From NCBI RefSeq assembly GCF_021395205.1, contig NZ_JAJVCS010000002.1:186001-250000 (forward strand): 64,000 nt of DNA. The letters run 5' to 3'. This stretch comes from Polynucleobacter sp. IMCC 30228 (lineage in GTDB: Bacteria; Pseudomonadota; Gammaproteobacteria; Burkholderiales; Burkholderiaceae). Shown piece by piece: positions 40,431 through 50,700 of the stretch. Made by a program: the position numbers and the translations under genes. Each line of letters opens with the position of its first letter. Position 1 is the stretch's first letter. The notes beneath the pieces are model-generated. The model was not told where the DNA came from and did no database searches. It worked only from the letters and a program-made list of their open reading frames with translations.

Positions 40431-42149
40431 CTACTGCAATTGTTCTTGATAGAGGCGCAACCGCTCATCGCGGTCAGCCGCACGACGGTCTTCCCAAAGT
40501 AAAGTTAACTTTTCTCGATTTAAGTGACCCAAACCTTGAACTTCATTGGGGTTATGGGTAAGAAGCCACGGGCAATTGAGATCATCGCGCAATGGCAGGC
40601 GGGTGAAATAATCAAATGAAGCTAATTGCGAGTACCCCAAATGCGTGGTATCGATGCAATAGGCCTCTTTGGGTACGGCTTGAGTTAAGCGTTGAGCCAC
40701 GTATTGATAGGTCTTAGCGTAGTTAATAGTGGGTAACCACAGGGTCATTAATAAAACCCACATGAGGGTAGTGCCTGAAGCCGAAATAATTAAACAACGC
40801 CAAATGACCTTAGGCGCGCGCGAGGTGCGCCAGCGGATTACTAAGCCCCATAAAGAAGTAATAATGATGGCAGCGATAAAGGTGGTGAGATTAAATTCTG
40901 CTTGAAAGCCCGGAATATAGCGCCCAACATTACTTGCCGTACTTGCTGGAAAGCCGGTTATTTTGGCAAACCAAATGAGCCAAATCATGAAGCCAATCAC
41001 AGTAAAACTGAGCATGGCAAACCAATCGATAAAGCTAATGAGATTGCGTTTCAAAATGGGCAAACTAAAAACCGCTAATACTGAAAGAGGTGGAATCAAA
41101 ATAATTAAATCATGATCATTGGCTTCAGTACGAAATAAGTTATATAGGAGACCACCCAAGGCAATACCCAATGGAATGCAAATATGGGGTGCGCGCCATG
41201 AGCCGGCTTTTTTTTGCCCAACCCAGTGCACTAAGGCAATGAGTGCAAGCGGCCAAACTGGCCATGCATAAAGCCAAAAGTTGATACTTAAAAAACTGAG
41301 TGATTTGTAAGAGGGATAAGCTTGCATGAGGGGCCAATTAAGCCAGCCCTCGAGTGCATTGGCTTGTTGCGCCGCGCTGAGATCAAAATAGAGCCACAGT
41401 AATGGCCAGAAGATAAGCCCAATGATTCCTAAGACAATCGATGTAATCGACCAACGAAAGCGCAGACGAGCATTACTTGCGGCAACTGCGCTAGCAGTGC
41501 CAATGGCCAATAAAGCCGCCATGATTAAATTACCCGAGAGGATCACAATAGCAAGCCCAAGACCTGTCCAGATGCCCCCTTGCCATGGCTTATCTAAGCC
41601 ACGAATAGTGCCGTAGAGCATCAGGCTTACACCCATGAGTTGTGCCATCATTGGCGTGGTTTCGTGAGCTTGCTGGGCAATGCCGACACAGGCTAAGAAA
41701 ATAAGCAGCGCGCCATCGGCTAAGGTCATGCCATATTCCTTGGCATGCGGTTGTCCACCAAGCGCAAAACTCATGGGTTGCACCTCAGGGCGTCGGCCTA
41801 GCAAATAACTGGCATACCAAATTGCTAAAGCAGCAGCAAAAAAACAGAGCGCTGAATAGATACGGGTAGCGTTGGCCAAGCCAACGAAGGGACCAAACCA
41901 ATCCATTAGAAGGGCGCCTAACCAGTAGGGAAGAGGTGCACCCATCGAGGCATCGCGTCCTGCCAAATGAGGCACCAACCAATCTTGGAGACCGCCGTGA
42001 TGTAAAGTCCACATCACTCCAAAACCAATTGCGTCTTCGTTCTTCCAGGGATCGCGCTCAAAAAGACCAGCTAAGCCATATACCAAAGTCAGCGAAAAAA
42101 TAATGACTCGCGGAATCGAAGCGGTAGAAGCGGCGGTAAGTTTAACCAT
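40431..42149 (-). CDS. GT-C (family 39/ArnT-like) membrane glycosyltransferase
   Basis: This 572-aa polytopic protein starts with a membrane segment followed by FERDPWKNEDAIGFG, the family's Asp/Glu-rich first periplasmic loop (ER-DPW--ED). Many membrane segments follow, with a soluble C-terminal part (EAYCIDTTHLGYSQ). GT-C enzymes of this group move sugars from polyprenyl-phosphate carriers to lipid A, proteins or other acceptors in the periplasm. The acceptor is not predictable here. No lipid A modification genes are adjacent. Confidence 0.75.
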   Translation of the reverse strand: MVKLTAASTASIPRVIIFSLTLVYGLAGLFERDPWKNEDAIGFGVMWTLHHGGLQDWLVPHLAGRDASMGAPLPYWLGALLMDWFGPFVGLANATRIYSALCFFAAALAIWYASYLLGRRPEVQPMSFALGGQPHAKEYGMTLADGALLIFLACVGIAQQAHETTPMMAQLMGVSLMLYGTIRGLDKPWQGGIWTGLGLAIVILSGNLIMAALLAIGTASAVAASNARLRFRWSITSIVLGIIGLIFWPLLWLYFDLSAAQQANALEGWLNWPLMQAYPSYKSLSFLSINFWLYAWPVWPLALIALVHWVGQKKAGSWRAPHICIPLGIALGGLLYNLFRTEANDHDLIILIPPLSVLAVFSLPILKRNLISFIDWFAMLSFTVIGFMIWLIWFAKITGFPASTASNVGRYIPGFQAEFNLTTFIAAIIITSLWGLVIRWRTSRAPKVIWRCLIISASGTTLMWVLLMTLWLPTINYAKTYQYVAQRLTQAVPKEAYCIDTTHLGYSQLASFDYFTRLPLRDDLNCPWLLTHNPNEVQGLGHLNREKLTLLWEDRRAADRDERLRLYQEQLQ

Positions 42150-42229
42150 CAGTTACACAATTTTAAAAATTTCAAGTTTTCAGTTTTAATAACGAGCACT
42201 TTTATAGCGACTACTCTAGGTTTTCCAAT

Positions 42230-42257
42230 AAAAAAGGCAGCACAGGCTGCCTTTTTT
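42230..42257 (-). terminator. Rho-independent terminator after rpmE2
   Basis: A six-pair stem GGCAGC (42236-42241) and GCTGCC (42246-42251) is flanked by A residues on one side and T residues on the other. On the minus strand it ends the L31 transcript before the glycosyltransferase gene. Confidence 0.85.
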
Positions 42258-42293
42258 CTACCGCGGGGGACGTGTTGCTTACCCCCAGCAAAA

Positions 42294-42659
42294 TTAAGCG
42301 GGTTTTTTAGCGGCCACTTTTTTAGCCACTGGTTTTTCAGTTGCTTTTGCTTCTTTAGCGGCAGCTTTCTTTTCTGCGGTTTTAGCAACGCCATCACCAG
42401 TTGCTTTAGCAACCGCTTTGCTACCAAATTTCTGGCGGAATTTCTCAACCCGTCCAGCGGTATCCATAATTTTTTGGGTGCCAGTATAGAAGGGGTGTGA
42501 TTCAGATGAGGTTTCTACTTTAGCCAAGGGATACTCTTGACCGTCTTCCCATTTAATCTTTTCTTTTGTGGCAATGGTAGAGCGGGTTTTAAAGCTAAAG
42601 TTATTCGAGACGTCGACAAAGACGACTTCGCGGTAATCGGGGTGAATGCCAGGTTTCAT
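42294..42659 (-). CDS. rpmE2: Type B 50S ribosomal protein L31 with Lys/Ala-rich C-terminal tail
   Basis: This is a 121-aa ribosomal protein. The N-terminal 80 residues are type B L31 ([33 protein letters not shown]), which lacks the zinc-binding Cys of type A. About 40 extra residues at the C terminus are almost only Ala, Lys, Glu and Thr, like histone H1 tails. Standard type B L31 is 80-90 aa. It lies 155 bases after rho on the same strand and has its own terminator. Confidence 0.93.
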   Translation of the reverse strand: MKPGIHPDYREVVFVDVSNNFSFKTRSTIATKEKIKWEDGQEYPLAKVETSSESHPFYTGTQKIMDTAGRVEKFRQKFGSKAVAKATGDGVAKTAEKKAAAKEAKATEKPVAKKVAAKKPA

Positions 42660-42814
42660 ATTAAGTCCTTTAGCGGGTAGCCGTTTCAGCCCTTAATTTC
42701 AGCCTAAAAAGACTAAAGAGGGGGAAATACTTATCCAGGTTTTATTGGGAAAGCAAAATTATGCCATGAAATCAATGGGAAAGGCGAACTTTAGCCCTTT
42801 TGAGGCCAGGGAAT

Positions 42815-44077
42815 TTAGCCCCCGCGACGCATTAAATCAAAGAATTCCGCATTATTTTTGGTCGATTTAAGCTTATCCACAATAAAGTTCATTGCTTCAA
42901 TTTCGTCCATATCGGCCAACAGCTTACGTAATACCCAGATTTTTTGCAGGTTTTCAGCTTTGACTAGCAACTCTTCGCGGCGGGTGCCCGATTTATTGAG
43001 ATTAATTGCGGGGTAGACCCGGCGCTCGGCTAAACGCCGCTCGAGGTGCACTTCCATATTGCCAGTACCCTTAAATTCCTCATAAATTAAGTCATCCATA
43101 CGACTACCTGTTTCTATTAGGGCGGTAGCGATGATGGTTAAAGAGCCACCTTCTTCAATATTGCGGGCGGCACCGAAAAAGCGCTTGGGGCGTTGCAAGG
43201 CATTCGCATCAACACCACCTGAGAGCACCTTACCAGAGGAAGGCACTACGGTGTTATAGGCGCGCGCTAAACGGGTAATCGAATCCAGCAAGATGATGAC
43301 ATCTTTGCCCATTTCGACTAAACGTTTAGCTTTTTCAATTACCATTTCAGCAACTTGTACGTGCCGTACTGCTGGCTCATCAAAGGTGGAGGCAACTACT
43401 TCGCCACGTACTGAGCGCTGCATTTCAGTAACCTCTTCAGGGCGCTCATCTACCAACAGCACAATTAAAATAGCATCTGGGAAATTGGTTGAAATGGCAT
43501 GCGCAATATGTTGCATCATCACCGTCTTACCAGACTTCGGTGACGACACGATAAGACCGCGCTGACCAAAGCCAATTGGCGAAATCATGTCGATGATGCG
43601 GCCGGTTAAATTTTCTTCCGCTTTAATATCACGCTCTAAATGAATAGTGCGATTCGGGTGTAGGGGGGTTAGGTTTTCAAACATGATGCGGTTTTTAAGC
43701 GCCTCTGGGGGAAGACCATTAATTTTGTCGACCTTCACTAAAGCAAAGTAACGCTCGCCATCTTTCGGCGTCCGTACTTCGCCCTCAATGCCATCGCCAG
43801 TGTGTAAATTAAAGCGGCGAATTTGCGCTGGCGATATATAAATATCATCTGGCGAGGCCATGTATGACGATTCGGGTGAGCGTAAGAAACCAAAACCATC
43901 AGGTAAAACTTCAAGAACGCCATCACCAAAAACAGATTCGCCCGTTTTGGCGCGTTTTTTAAGAATCGCAAACATTAGCTCTTGTTTGCGCATCCGTTGG
44001 GTATTTTCAATTTCAAGGCTAGCTGCCATTTCAAGCAGAGCGGAAACGTGGAGGACTTTAAGTTCAGTAAGTTGCAT
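42815..44077 (-). CDS. rho: Transcription termination factor Rho
   Basis: This is a 420-aa hexameric RNA helicase, normal length. It starts [18 protein letters not shown], has the RNA-binding cold-shock-like domain ([21 protein letters not shown]), and P-loop [13 protein letters not shown]. Further motifs are [27 protein letters not shown] and the secondary RNA-binding Q/R-loop [19 protein letters not shown]. The gene follows trxA and precedes rpmE2, a common order. A C-rich leader just upstream suggests feedback by Rho itself. Confidence 0.97.
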   Translation of the reverse strand: MQLTELKVLHVSALLEMAASLEIENTQRMRKQELMFAILKKRAKTGESVFGDGVLEVLPDGFGFLRSPESSYMASPDDIYISPAQIRRFNLHTGDGIEGEVRTPKDGERYFALVKVDKINGLPPEALKNRIMFENLTPLHPNRTIHLERDIKAEENLTGRIIDMISPIGFGQRGLIVSSPKSGKTVMMQHIAHAISTNFPDAILIVLLVDERPEEVTEMQRSVRGEVVASTFDEPAVRHVQVAEMVIEKAKRLVEMGKDVIILLDSITRLARAYNTVVPSSGKVLSGGVDANALQRPKRFFGAARNIEEGGSLTIIATALIETGSRMDDLIYEEFKGTGNMEVHLERRLAERRVYPAINLNKSGTRREELLVKAENLQKIWVLRKLLADMDEIEAMNFIVDKLKSTKNNAEFFDLMRRGG

Positions 44078-44102
44078 AGATTTTCGGTGGGTAAATCAGA
44101 GT

Positions 44103-44194
44103 AATTAAGAGGAAATCAGGAAAACGAGATTTAGGGAGGGGGGAGAGCTTAAAAAGAAACTATGGGGGGAGTGGGGAACTAAGGGGGGGTGGCT
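44103..44194 (-). promoter_or_regulatory. C-rich, G-poor leader of rho, candidate rut site for autoregulation
   Basis: On the minus strand the 92 bases just before rho form a pyrimidine-rich leader with several runs of C (for example CCCCCCC, CCCC, CCCCCC) and only about six G residues. C-rich, G-poor, unstructured RNA is what Rho binds. E. coli rho is known to attenuate its own leader. No open frame is visible in it. Confidence 0.6.
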
Positions 44195-44250
44195 GTATTG
44201 AAAACAGCGCTATTGAGGATGAATACTACACTAAAAAAGGCAAATAATAG

Positions 44251-44308
44251 AAAAAAAACGGTATTTCATCAGCTCAGCCCTGATTGGATCAATGGGTGAG
44301 CTAATGAA
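44251..44308 (-). terminator. Rho-independent terminator after trxA
   Basis: A 12-pair stem with one G-U pair is formed by 44265-44276 and 44297-44308, with a further small internal hairpin, followed on the minus strand by eight T residues (44251-44258). It should end most trxA transcripts before the rho leader. Confidence 0.8.
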
Positions 44309-44318
44309 AGTCTAGACT

Positions 44319-44645
44319 TTATATATGACTATCGATAAACGCGGTCATTTGCGATTTTGCCAATGCGCCGACTTTTTGAGCGGCTACAGCCCCGTTTTTA
44401 AACAGAATTAAGGTGGGAATGCCACGAATATTAAATTGTGCTGGAACCCCTTGATTTTCATCAACATTCATCTTGGCAATTTGCAATTTATCGCCATATT
44501 CTTGGGAAAGTTCTTCTAAAATGGGGCCAATCATTTTGCAGGGCCCGCACCATTCTGCCCAAAAATCGAGCAGTACAGGTTTATCCGATTTCAGCACATC
44601 TTGTTCGAAAGATGCGTCACTAACATGTTTAATGCCGGCACTCAT
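44319..44645 (-). CDS. trxA: Thioredoxin
   Basis: This 108-aa cytoplasmic dithiol reductant has the active site WAEWCGPCKMIGP (Cys-Gly-Pro-Cys), the cis-Pro in IRGIPTLILFKNG and the expected VGALAKSQM C-terminal helix start. AGGAATTTTC precedes the ATG, a fair ribosome site. It lies upstream of rho as in E. coli, but with its own strong terminator between them. Confidence 0.97.
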   Translation of the reverse strand: MSAGIKHVSDASFEQDVLKSDKPVLLDFWAEWCGPCKMIGPILEELSQEYGDKLQIAKMNVDENQGVPAQFNIRGIPTLILFKNGAVAAQKVGALAKSQMTAFIDSHI

Positions 44646-44699
44646 GAAAATTCCTTCAATAGATAGATGGGTAGCGTTAAAAGCTTATATTAGCATTTA

Positions 44700-47600
44700 A
44701 TGAACCCACCCTTTCCCCACTTAATAATGCCCACGTTTAGCAACGCTGCGACCATTCATGCGTGGCAGGTAGCTCCGAACGGTACTGCTTTAGAGACTTT
44801 GGCAAAAGGGATTTGGCAGTGCGCAGTACAAACGGGTCAACGCCCTTTGGTTGTACTCAGTACGGCAGGGCCTGTAATTGGCTTGCGAGCTGGTCTTGAG
44901 CGGTATCGCCCTCAAGACTTAAGTGCAAGTGTTCAACCTGGAATTGCCTTCTTGCCTCAAGTAATGAGTAGTAACGATTGGTTAGAGGCTGCACCCAAAA
45001 TTTGGTCTTTACCGCCAGCGCAAAATGCTTTGACCCGTTGGTTGGCGGTGTATGCAACCCTTAAGAAACACCCACAATTACAAGCTTGGTTTACCGCTGA
45101 CAGCGAAGCGGGTACTTGGGGTTTAGCCCAAGCCATTATTGAGGCTTGCGACACCTTATCAGCAGCTGCCTTGCCCGAGTTACAAAAAGCCCTCGATTTA
45201 TCAACGCAAAATTCTGCCACTTGGTTGGCCACCCTAGAACCTATTTTAGAAAAAGCTTTAGCTGCAGCATACCCAGTTTTAGCCCGGCAAGTGGTTGATA
45301 AAGAGGCGCAGGTCTTACTGAATTTTTGGCGTTATTTAAGTGGCGTAGGCGATCCCATATTTCGGCGGCATTTTGCCATGGCAGCGCATTTACAAGCAGC
45401 AAAAGAGTTGAGAAGCGCAGGGCAAGGAGTCTATGCACGGCCGCTGATTTGGGTGCAAACCGCCGATGCTAAACCCATTGAACAAGATATAGTACAAGCG
45501 TTTTTAAATGATTATGCGCAGCATGCAGTAGTTGTGCAAATTGAAATGGCTTGGCAAACCGTAGCCCTGTGGCCCGAGGCGCTTGCTGCGATATCCGCAG
45601 AGCGGCTTGAGCAAAACCATGAAGCCCAAACTGCCGAACACATTGCACACAATTTAGCTCATGCGCCAATGAAAAATTGGCGATTAATATCTGCGCGCAG
45701 TTTTGAAGAGCTGGCATGGGCTGCAGCCCGCAGTATTGAAGAGCAAGTGATGGCTGGCAAAACCAAGATTGCTTTGGTCGCCCAAGATCGTTTAGCAGCT
45801 CGTCGCGCGCGCGCTTTATTGGCGCGCCTTGGGCCCGCGCTGAATATTCTCGATGAAACGGGCTGGAAACTATCTACTACCCGCGCTGCTGCAGCTTTAA
45901 ATAGTTGGTTGGTTTTATTGCGGGCGCCCGAGCAAGGGCCAAGTGCGTTAGATCTTTTAGAGTTTTTAAAAAATCCATTTTTAAATTTGCCGCATTGCTT
46001 AGGGCAATCTCCAGAGAATTGTGCTGGCTTAGTAGCCGAGCTAGAAGACCTTTTCATTGCGCGACAAGCGCAAGCGGGATGGGAAACATTTTATTTGGCA
46101 ATTGAAGGGGTCTCGGCATATTCGTCAACCACGGCACCAAACCCACTGCTGCTGCAATTAGTGCAATGTATTCGTGGGCGCTTAAATACTTGGCAGAAAT
46201 TAAAGTTAAGTTGTGCAACTGCGTACGAAGCGCTGATTGCAGATTTAGAAATATTTGGAATGGCTCAAGGTTTAGAGCAAGATTCTGCTGGTCAACAATT
46301 ATTAAATGTTATACATGGCTTTGATTTGGGCTCAAGTGATTATAAAAATCAAAAAATGCGCTTGGGCGAATGGTTGAGTTTATTAAAAACGGTAATTGAA
46401 GAAGCTGCTTATGAAGAGTCTGGAAGGGAAGCAGCTGCGAGCTTGAGCATTTTGCCATTAAGCTCGACGCGTCTACGCCAATTCGATGCCGTAGTGGTAA
46501 TAGGCTGCGATGAGCAGCAGCTACCTGCTTATGCAGACCCCCCTTTATTTTTTTCAGAGGCACTAAATTATTTTCTGAAGAGCTCAACAATTACTGCGCA
46601 ATACATTCAACAGGCTAAAGATTTGTCGCAATTATTAATGAGTTGCCCGCAGGTAGATTTACTGTGGCAAAGCAAAACGAATCAAGCAGAACCATTGGGA
46701 CCTTCACCCTGGATTCAGCGTTTACAGCTGGACTTTCCGCTTTGGCAAGTACAGCCAGCAAGGGTTAATCTTCGTGCTGGTAAAGCCCAGCCTTTACAAA
46801 TGGCCAGCGCGCGTTTAAGCCCCGACTTGCCGATGCCCTTATCAATGAGTCCCAGCGCTTATCGGGCTTTACGCGATTGCCCTTACCGATATTATGTGCG
46901 CAGTTTATTAAACCTCAGAAAGCTACGCGACTTCGAAGAGGGTTTTGATGCTTCTTTAGCAGGACAAACTGTGCATAAGGTATTGCGGCAATTTTATGAC
47001 GCACTTAAAAGTGCTGAAATGCAAACACATCTGGATCTTGAGAAGAATCTGGTAGTACGACGCCAATGGATGCTACAAAATTTATCGCAAATTTCTGAGC
47101 AGGTTTTTAAACGTTTAATTGATGGTGATGCCAGAGTCTTAGGGGTCTTACGCGATTGGCAAAAACAAATCCCCAGTTTTGTTGATTGGCAATTAGCACG
47201 TGAGGCAAATGGTTGGCAATTCATGAATGCCGAGACTCCCGTAGGGTTTGATTTAATGTTTCAAGATAGCAATGGGATTGAGCGGGCCATGCGCATTGAA
47301 GGACGCGCTGACCGGTTTGATACCAATATCCATAACCAAAGTGCCGAGGTGATTGACTATAAGCATCAGCGTCTGGATAAAATTATTTCGCGTGCTGAAA
47401 GCATTTTAGAAGATCCCCAGTTATTAATTTATGCGCGCGGCGCCAATGAAAGTCGGCTTTTTCCAGCGCATCAAGTAAACCTGGCTGCATGGGTTGCCTT
47501 AAGACCGACTATTAAAGCTGGACAAGAAGAGGTAGAACGCGCGTTAACACTTGAGCAAATGCCTGAACTCATGAGCGAGTTTAATGAGCAACTCACTGAA

Positions 47601-47705
47601 GATCTGACTCAGTTATGGTCGGGCGCAACGCTGACAGCTTTTGCCCCTGACGGGGTGTGCTTGTATTGCGAGGCACGCGGCATCTGTCGCAAGGGGGTAT
47701 GGTGA
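44700..47705 (+). CDS. AddB-like nuclease/DNA repair protein (betaproteobacterial type)
   Basis: This 1001-aa protein, partner of the AddA-like helicase next door, resembles the large 'probable DNA repair protein' of betaproteobacteria. The N-terminal part is a degenerate helicase-like fold. The C-terminal third is a PD-(D/E)xK nuclease: RIEGRADRFD and EVIDYKHQ carry the active-site Asp/Lys, and DPQLLIYA follows. Cys in LRDCPYRYYV plus the final CLYCEARGIC could hold the 4Fe-4S cluster known for AddB nuclease domains. The start at 44700 has no clear ribosome site; an ATG at 44727 is an alternative. Confidence 0.85.
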   Translation: MNPPFPHLIMPTFSNAATIHAWQVAPNGTALETLAKGIWQCAVQTGQRPLVVLSTAGPVIGLRAGLERYRPQDLSASVQPGIAFLPQVMSSNDWLEAAPKIWSLPPAQNALTRWLAVYATLKKHPQLQAWFTADSEAGTWGLAQAIIEACDTLSAAALPELQKALDLSTQNSATWLATLEPILEKALAAAYPVLARQVVDKEAQVLLNFWRYLSGVGDPIFRRHFAMAAHLQAAKELRSAGQGVYARPLIWVQTADAKPIEQDIVQAFLNDYAQHAVVVQIEMAWQTVALWPEALAAISAERLEQNHEAQTAEHIAHNLAHAPMKNWRLISARSFEELAWAAARSIEEQVMAGKTKIALVAQDRLAARRARALLARLGPALNILDETGWKLSTTRAAAALNSWLVLLRAPEQGPSALDLLEFLKNPFLNLPHCLGQSPENCAGLVAELEDLFIARQAQAGWETFYLAIEGVSAYSSTTAPNPLLLQLVQCIRGRLNTWQKLKLSCATAYEALIADLEIFGMAQGLEQDSAGQQLLNVIHGFDLGSSDYKNQKMRLGEWLSLLKTVIEEAAYEESGREAAASLSILPLSSTRLRQFDAVVVIGCDEQQLPAYADPPLFFSEALNYFLKSSTITAQYIQQAKDLSQLLMSCPQVDLLWQSKTNQAEPLGPSPWIQRLQLDFPLWQVQPARVNLRAGKAQPLQMASARLSPDLPMPLSMSPSAYRALRDCPYRYYVRSLLNLRKLRDFEEGFDASLAGQTVHKVLRQFYDALKSAEMQTHLDLEKNLVVRRQWMLQNLSQISEQVFKRLIDGDARVLGVLRDWQKQIPSFVDWQLAREANGWQFMNAETPVGFDLMFQDSNGIERAMRIEGRADRFDTNIHNQSAEVIDYKHQRLDKIISRAESILEDPQLLIYARGANESRLFPAHQVNLAAWVALRPTIKAGQEEVERALTLEQMPELMSEFNEQLTEDLTQLWSGATLTAFAPDGVCLYCEARGICRKGVW

Positions 47706-50700
47706 GTGATTTAAACGCCGCTTCGCCAATCCAATTTGATGTTGCGCTTGCATGCGATCCGCAACGCAGTGTAGTGGTTTCGGCCTGCGCTGGTAGCGGG
47801 AAGACGTGGTTATTAGTAGCCCGCATGGTACGTTTACTGCTGGCAGGTACTAAACCACAAGAAATTTTAGCCTTAACTTTTACACGTAAAGCCGCACAAG
47901 AAATGCGCGCTCGACTGTATGGTTTGCTCGCACAATTTGCCCAAGCTAGCGATACGCAATTACTTGATGAGCTAACTAAGCGGGGGTTAAGTGCAGCACA
48001 GGCTACTGCTGCATTGCCAGAAGCAAGGGCTTTATACGCCAAGGTTTTAGCTAGTCCGCAAGGGATTGTGATTGATACTTTTCATGGCTGGTTTGGGAGG
48101 TTATTAGGTGCCGCACCAATTTCTACAGGAATTCAGCCGGGCTTTAGTTTGCGTGAAGATAGCAAGCGTTTGCAGGCAGAGTGTCTCGACGATTGGTGGG
48201 GGGATTTACCCGTCACTTTAAAAAATCATTATGACGTACTCTTGGCACATTTAGGTGCACACGAGACTCAGCAATTTTTACTTGGGCACTACAGCCTCTT
48301 TAAACAAAGAGGTGCATGGGCTTTCTATGCCGAAGCATGTGCGCAAAAAGGTATTACACCATTGCAGCAGTTAGAACCAGATTTACCGCTGGTAAAAAAA
48401 CCTAATCCACTTTTAGCCCTGTGGAATGCACCTAATATCAAAGCAGATTTAGATTTACTGCTACAGTGTTTTAGTAATAGCACAGCTACCGATGCTAAAT
48501 CAATACCTGCGCTCGAACTCGCCATAGCATGCAAAGTGCAAGGCGATGATTTAATGACTGTAATTCATCAATTTCAATTTATTTTTTTGACGCAAAAATA
48601 TTATATTCGCAGTGACAATAATATAGTTTCAACTCCTTTAAAAGCTTACTTAAAACAACTTGGCATTGCAGCAGAAAAAATACTTAGTATTAAGCAATCT
48701 TGGGGTGAAGCCTGCCTTGCTTATATCTCATGGCAAAAAGATCAAGTTGCGTATGCGTTAAATCAAGCCTGGTTTGCAATGAGTGCAGCAATGATGGAAC
48801 ACCTAAAACAAAGTAAAGAAGCATTGCGCGTGCGTGACTTTGATGATTTGGAAATTGACGTTAGTCGGCTCATGAACCACGCAGTTAATGCGGCTTATTT
48901 ACAAGCCCGTTTAGACGCTAAATACAAACATATTTTAGTCGACGAGTTCCAGGATACGAATCCCTTGCAATGGCAAATCTTGCGCTCGTGGCTTGATGGA
49001 TATGGCAATGATGAATCGAAGCCTAGCGTTTTTATTGTTGGCGATCCGAAGCAATCGATCTATCGGTTTCGCCGCGCTGATCCTAGATTATTTCAGGAGG
49101 CTGAAAATTTTCTGCAGCAAGAATTAAAGGCGGTGACCTTAAAGCAAAATACTACTCGCCGCAATGCCATGAAAGTAAATAAGGCTGTTAATGCTATTTT
49201 TATGCGTGATCAGTTGCCCGAGGGCTATCCATTTGTTAGTCAAACTACGACTTGGAATACGCCACCTATTCAATTAGATGATGCCAGTAAGCCAAATGAA
49301 GCTATTTTAAAGATGCCATATTCACTACATGGTGAGGCAGTATTGTTGCCCTTAATTCCGCTGGATGTTAATGAGGCTTCCCCGCGGAAGGGTAGCGCTT
49401 TTGAAGCGGCAATTGTCGATGTTCGGCAAACTGCTGATGTTCTGCAGCGCTATACCGAAGGGAAGAGAATTGCTGAACTTATTCATCATGTGCTGCAAAC
49501 CCGAATGGTTTTGGACACAGATAGTGTTGAGCCCATTTGGCGAAAACCGCAACCTAGCGATTTTTTAATCCTCGTAAAACGGCGTAAATATATCCCGCAA
49601 TTTGAACTTGCGCTGCGTGAAGCGGGCCTTGCTTTTGAAAGCTCTCGCCTTGGGGGTTTGCTGAATACCCTTGAGGTAGATGATTTAATCGCCTTACTGA
49701 CCATTTTGGTCACGCCTCGGCATGATTTACCCCTAGCCCAAGTATTACGAAGCCCACTTTTTAGCTTTAGTGAAGAGCAAATGCAAATTTTAGCTAGTGC
49801 GATGGCCACGCAAACTTATCGCTCCTGGTGGGATGCCTTACAACATTCAGCAGATCATGAGATTCAGCAGGCTGCGCGTTATTTAGAGCATTGGCGAATA
49901 TTGGGTGAGCGCTTGCCAGTGCATGATTTATTGGATTGTATTTTTCATGAGCGCGATTTGCGGATGCGATACGCGCAGGCATCAAAAACAATTGACCGCC
50001 CGCAAGTACTTGCTAATTTAGATGCATTTATGCATGTTGCACTAAATCTAGACGGCGGTCGTTATCCAAGCTTAAGTCACTTTATTGCCGAAATAAATTT
50101 GCAACGACGCGGAGATGACGATGAAACTCCCGATGAGGGGGAGGTTGACTTTAACCTTGGAGATACCGATGCGCTAAATGATATGTTGGAAGAGGAGCAC
50201 CAGCAACGCGTGCGCTTAATGACGATTCACGGCGCCAAAGGTCTAGAGGCCCCGTTCGTAATGGTGCTCGATGCAAACCATACTGCAGGCACCCACGAGC
50301 ACCGCGGGGTATTGCTTGATTGGCCTTCAAATCAAACTAGTCCAAGTCATTTATCGATGTACACCTTAGATACTTTAACTAGTCCCCGCAGGGAAATTCG
50401 TGATAAAGAATTGGTGATTGCTAAAAATGAAAATTGGAACTTACTCTATGTGGCAATGACTCGCGCTAAACAGGGTTTATGGATTAGTGGGGTGGCTCAT
50501 TCCAAAGGCAATGACATAGGCGTTGATGAAAAATCGTGGTACAGCAGGGCGCTTCAAGGTAATTTACCCTTGCTTGAAGAGACTTTATTAGCGCCAGTAA
50601 GGGTAGCTAGAGGTAGAAACGAAAAAAAGATCCCGCAAGATAAAAATCAGGCCGAGGCAGCATTTTCAATCGATGATTTTCAAATCAAGTGGGAGGCGGC

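Noticed and set aside
42660-42814. Possible small RNA between rho and rpmE2
   Set aside because: No promoter-terminator pair or strong hairpin is visible in the 155 bases.
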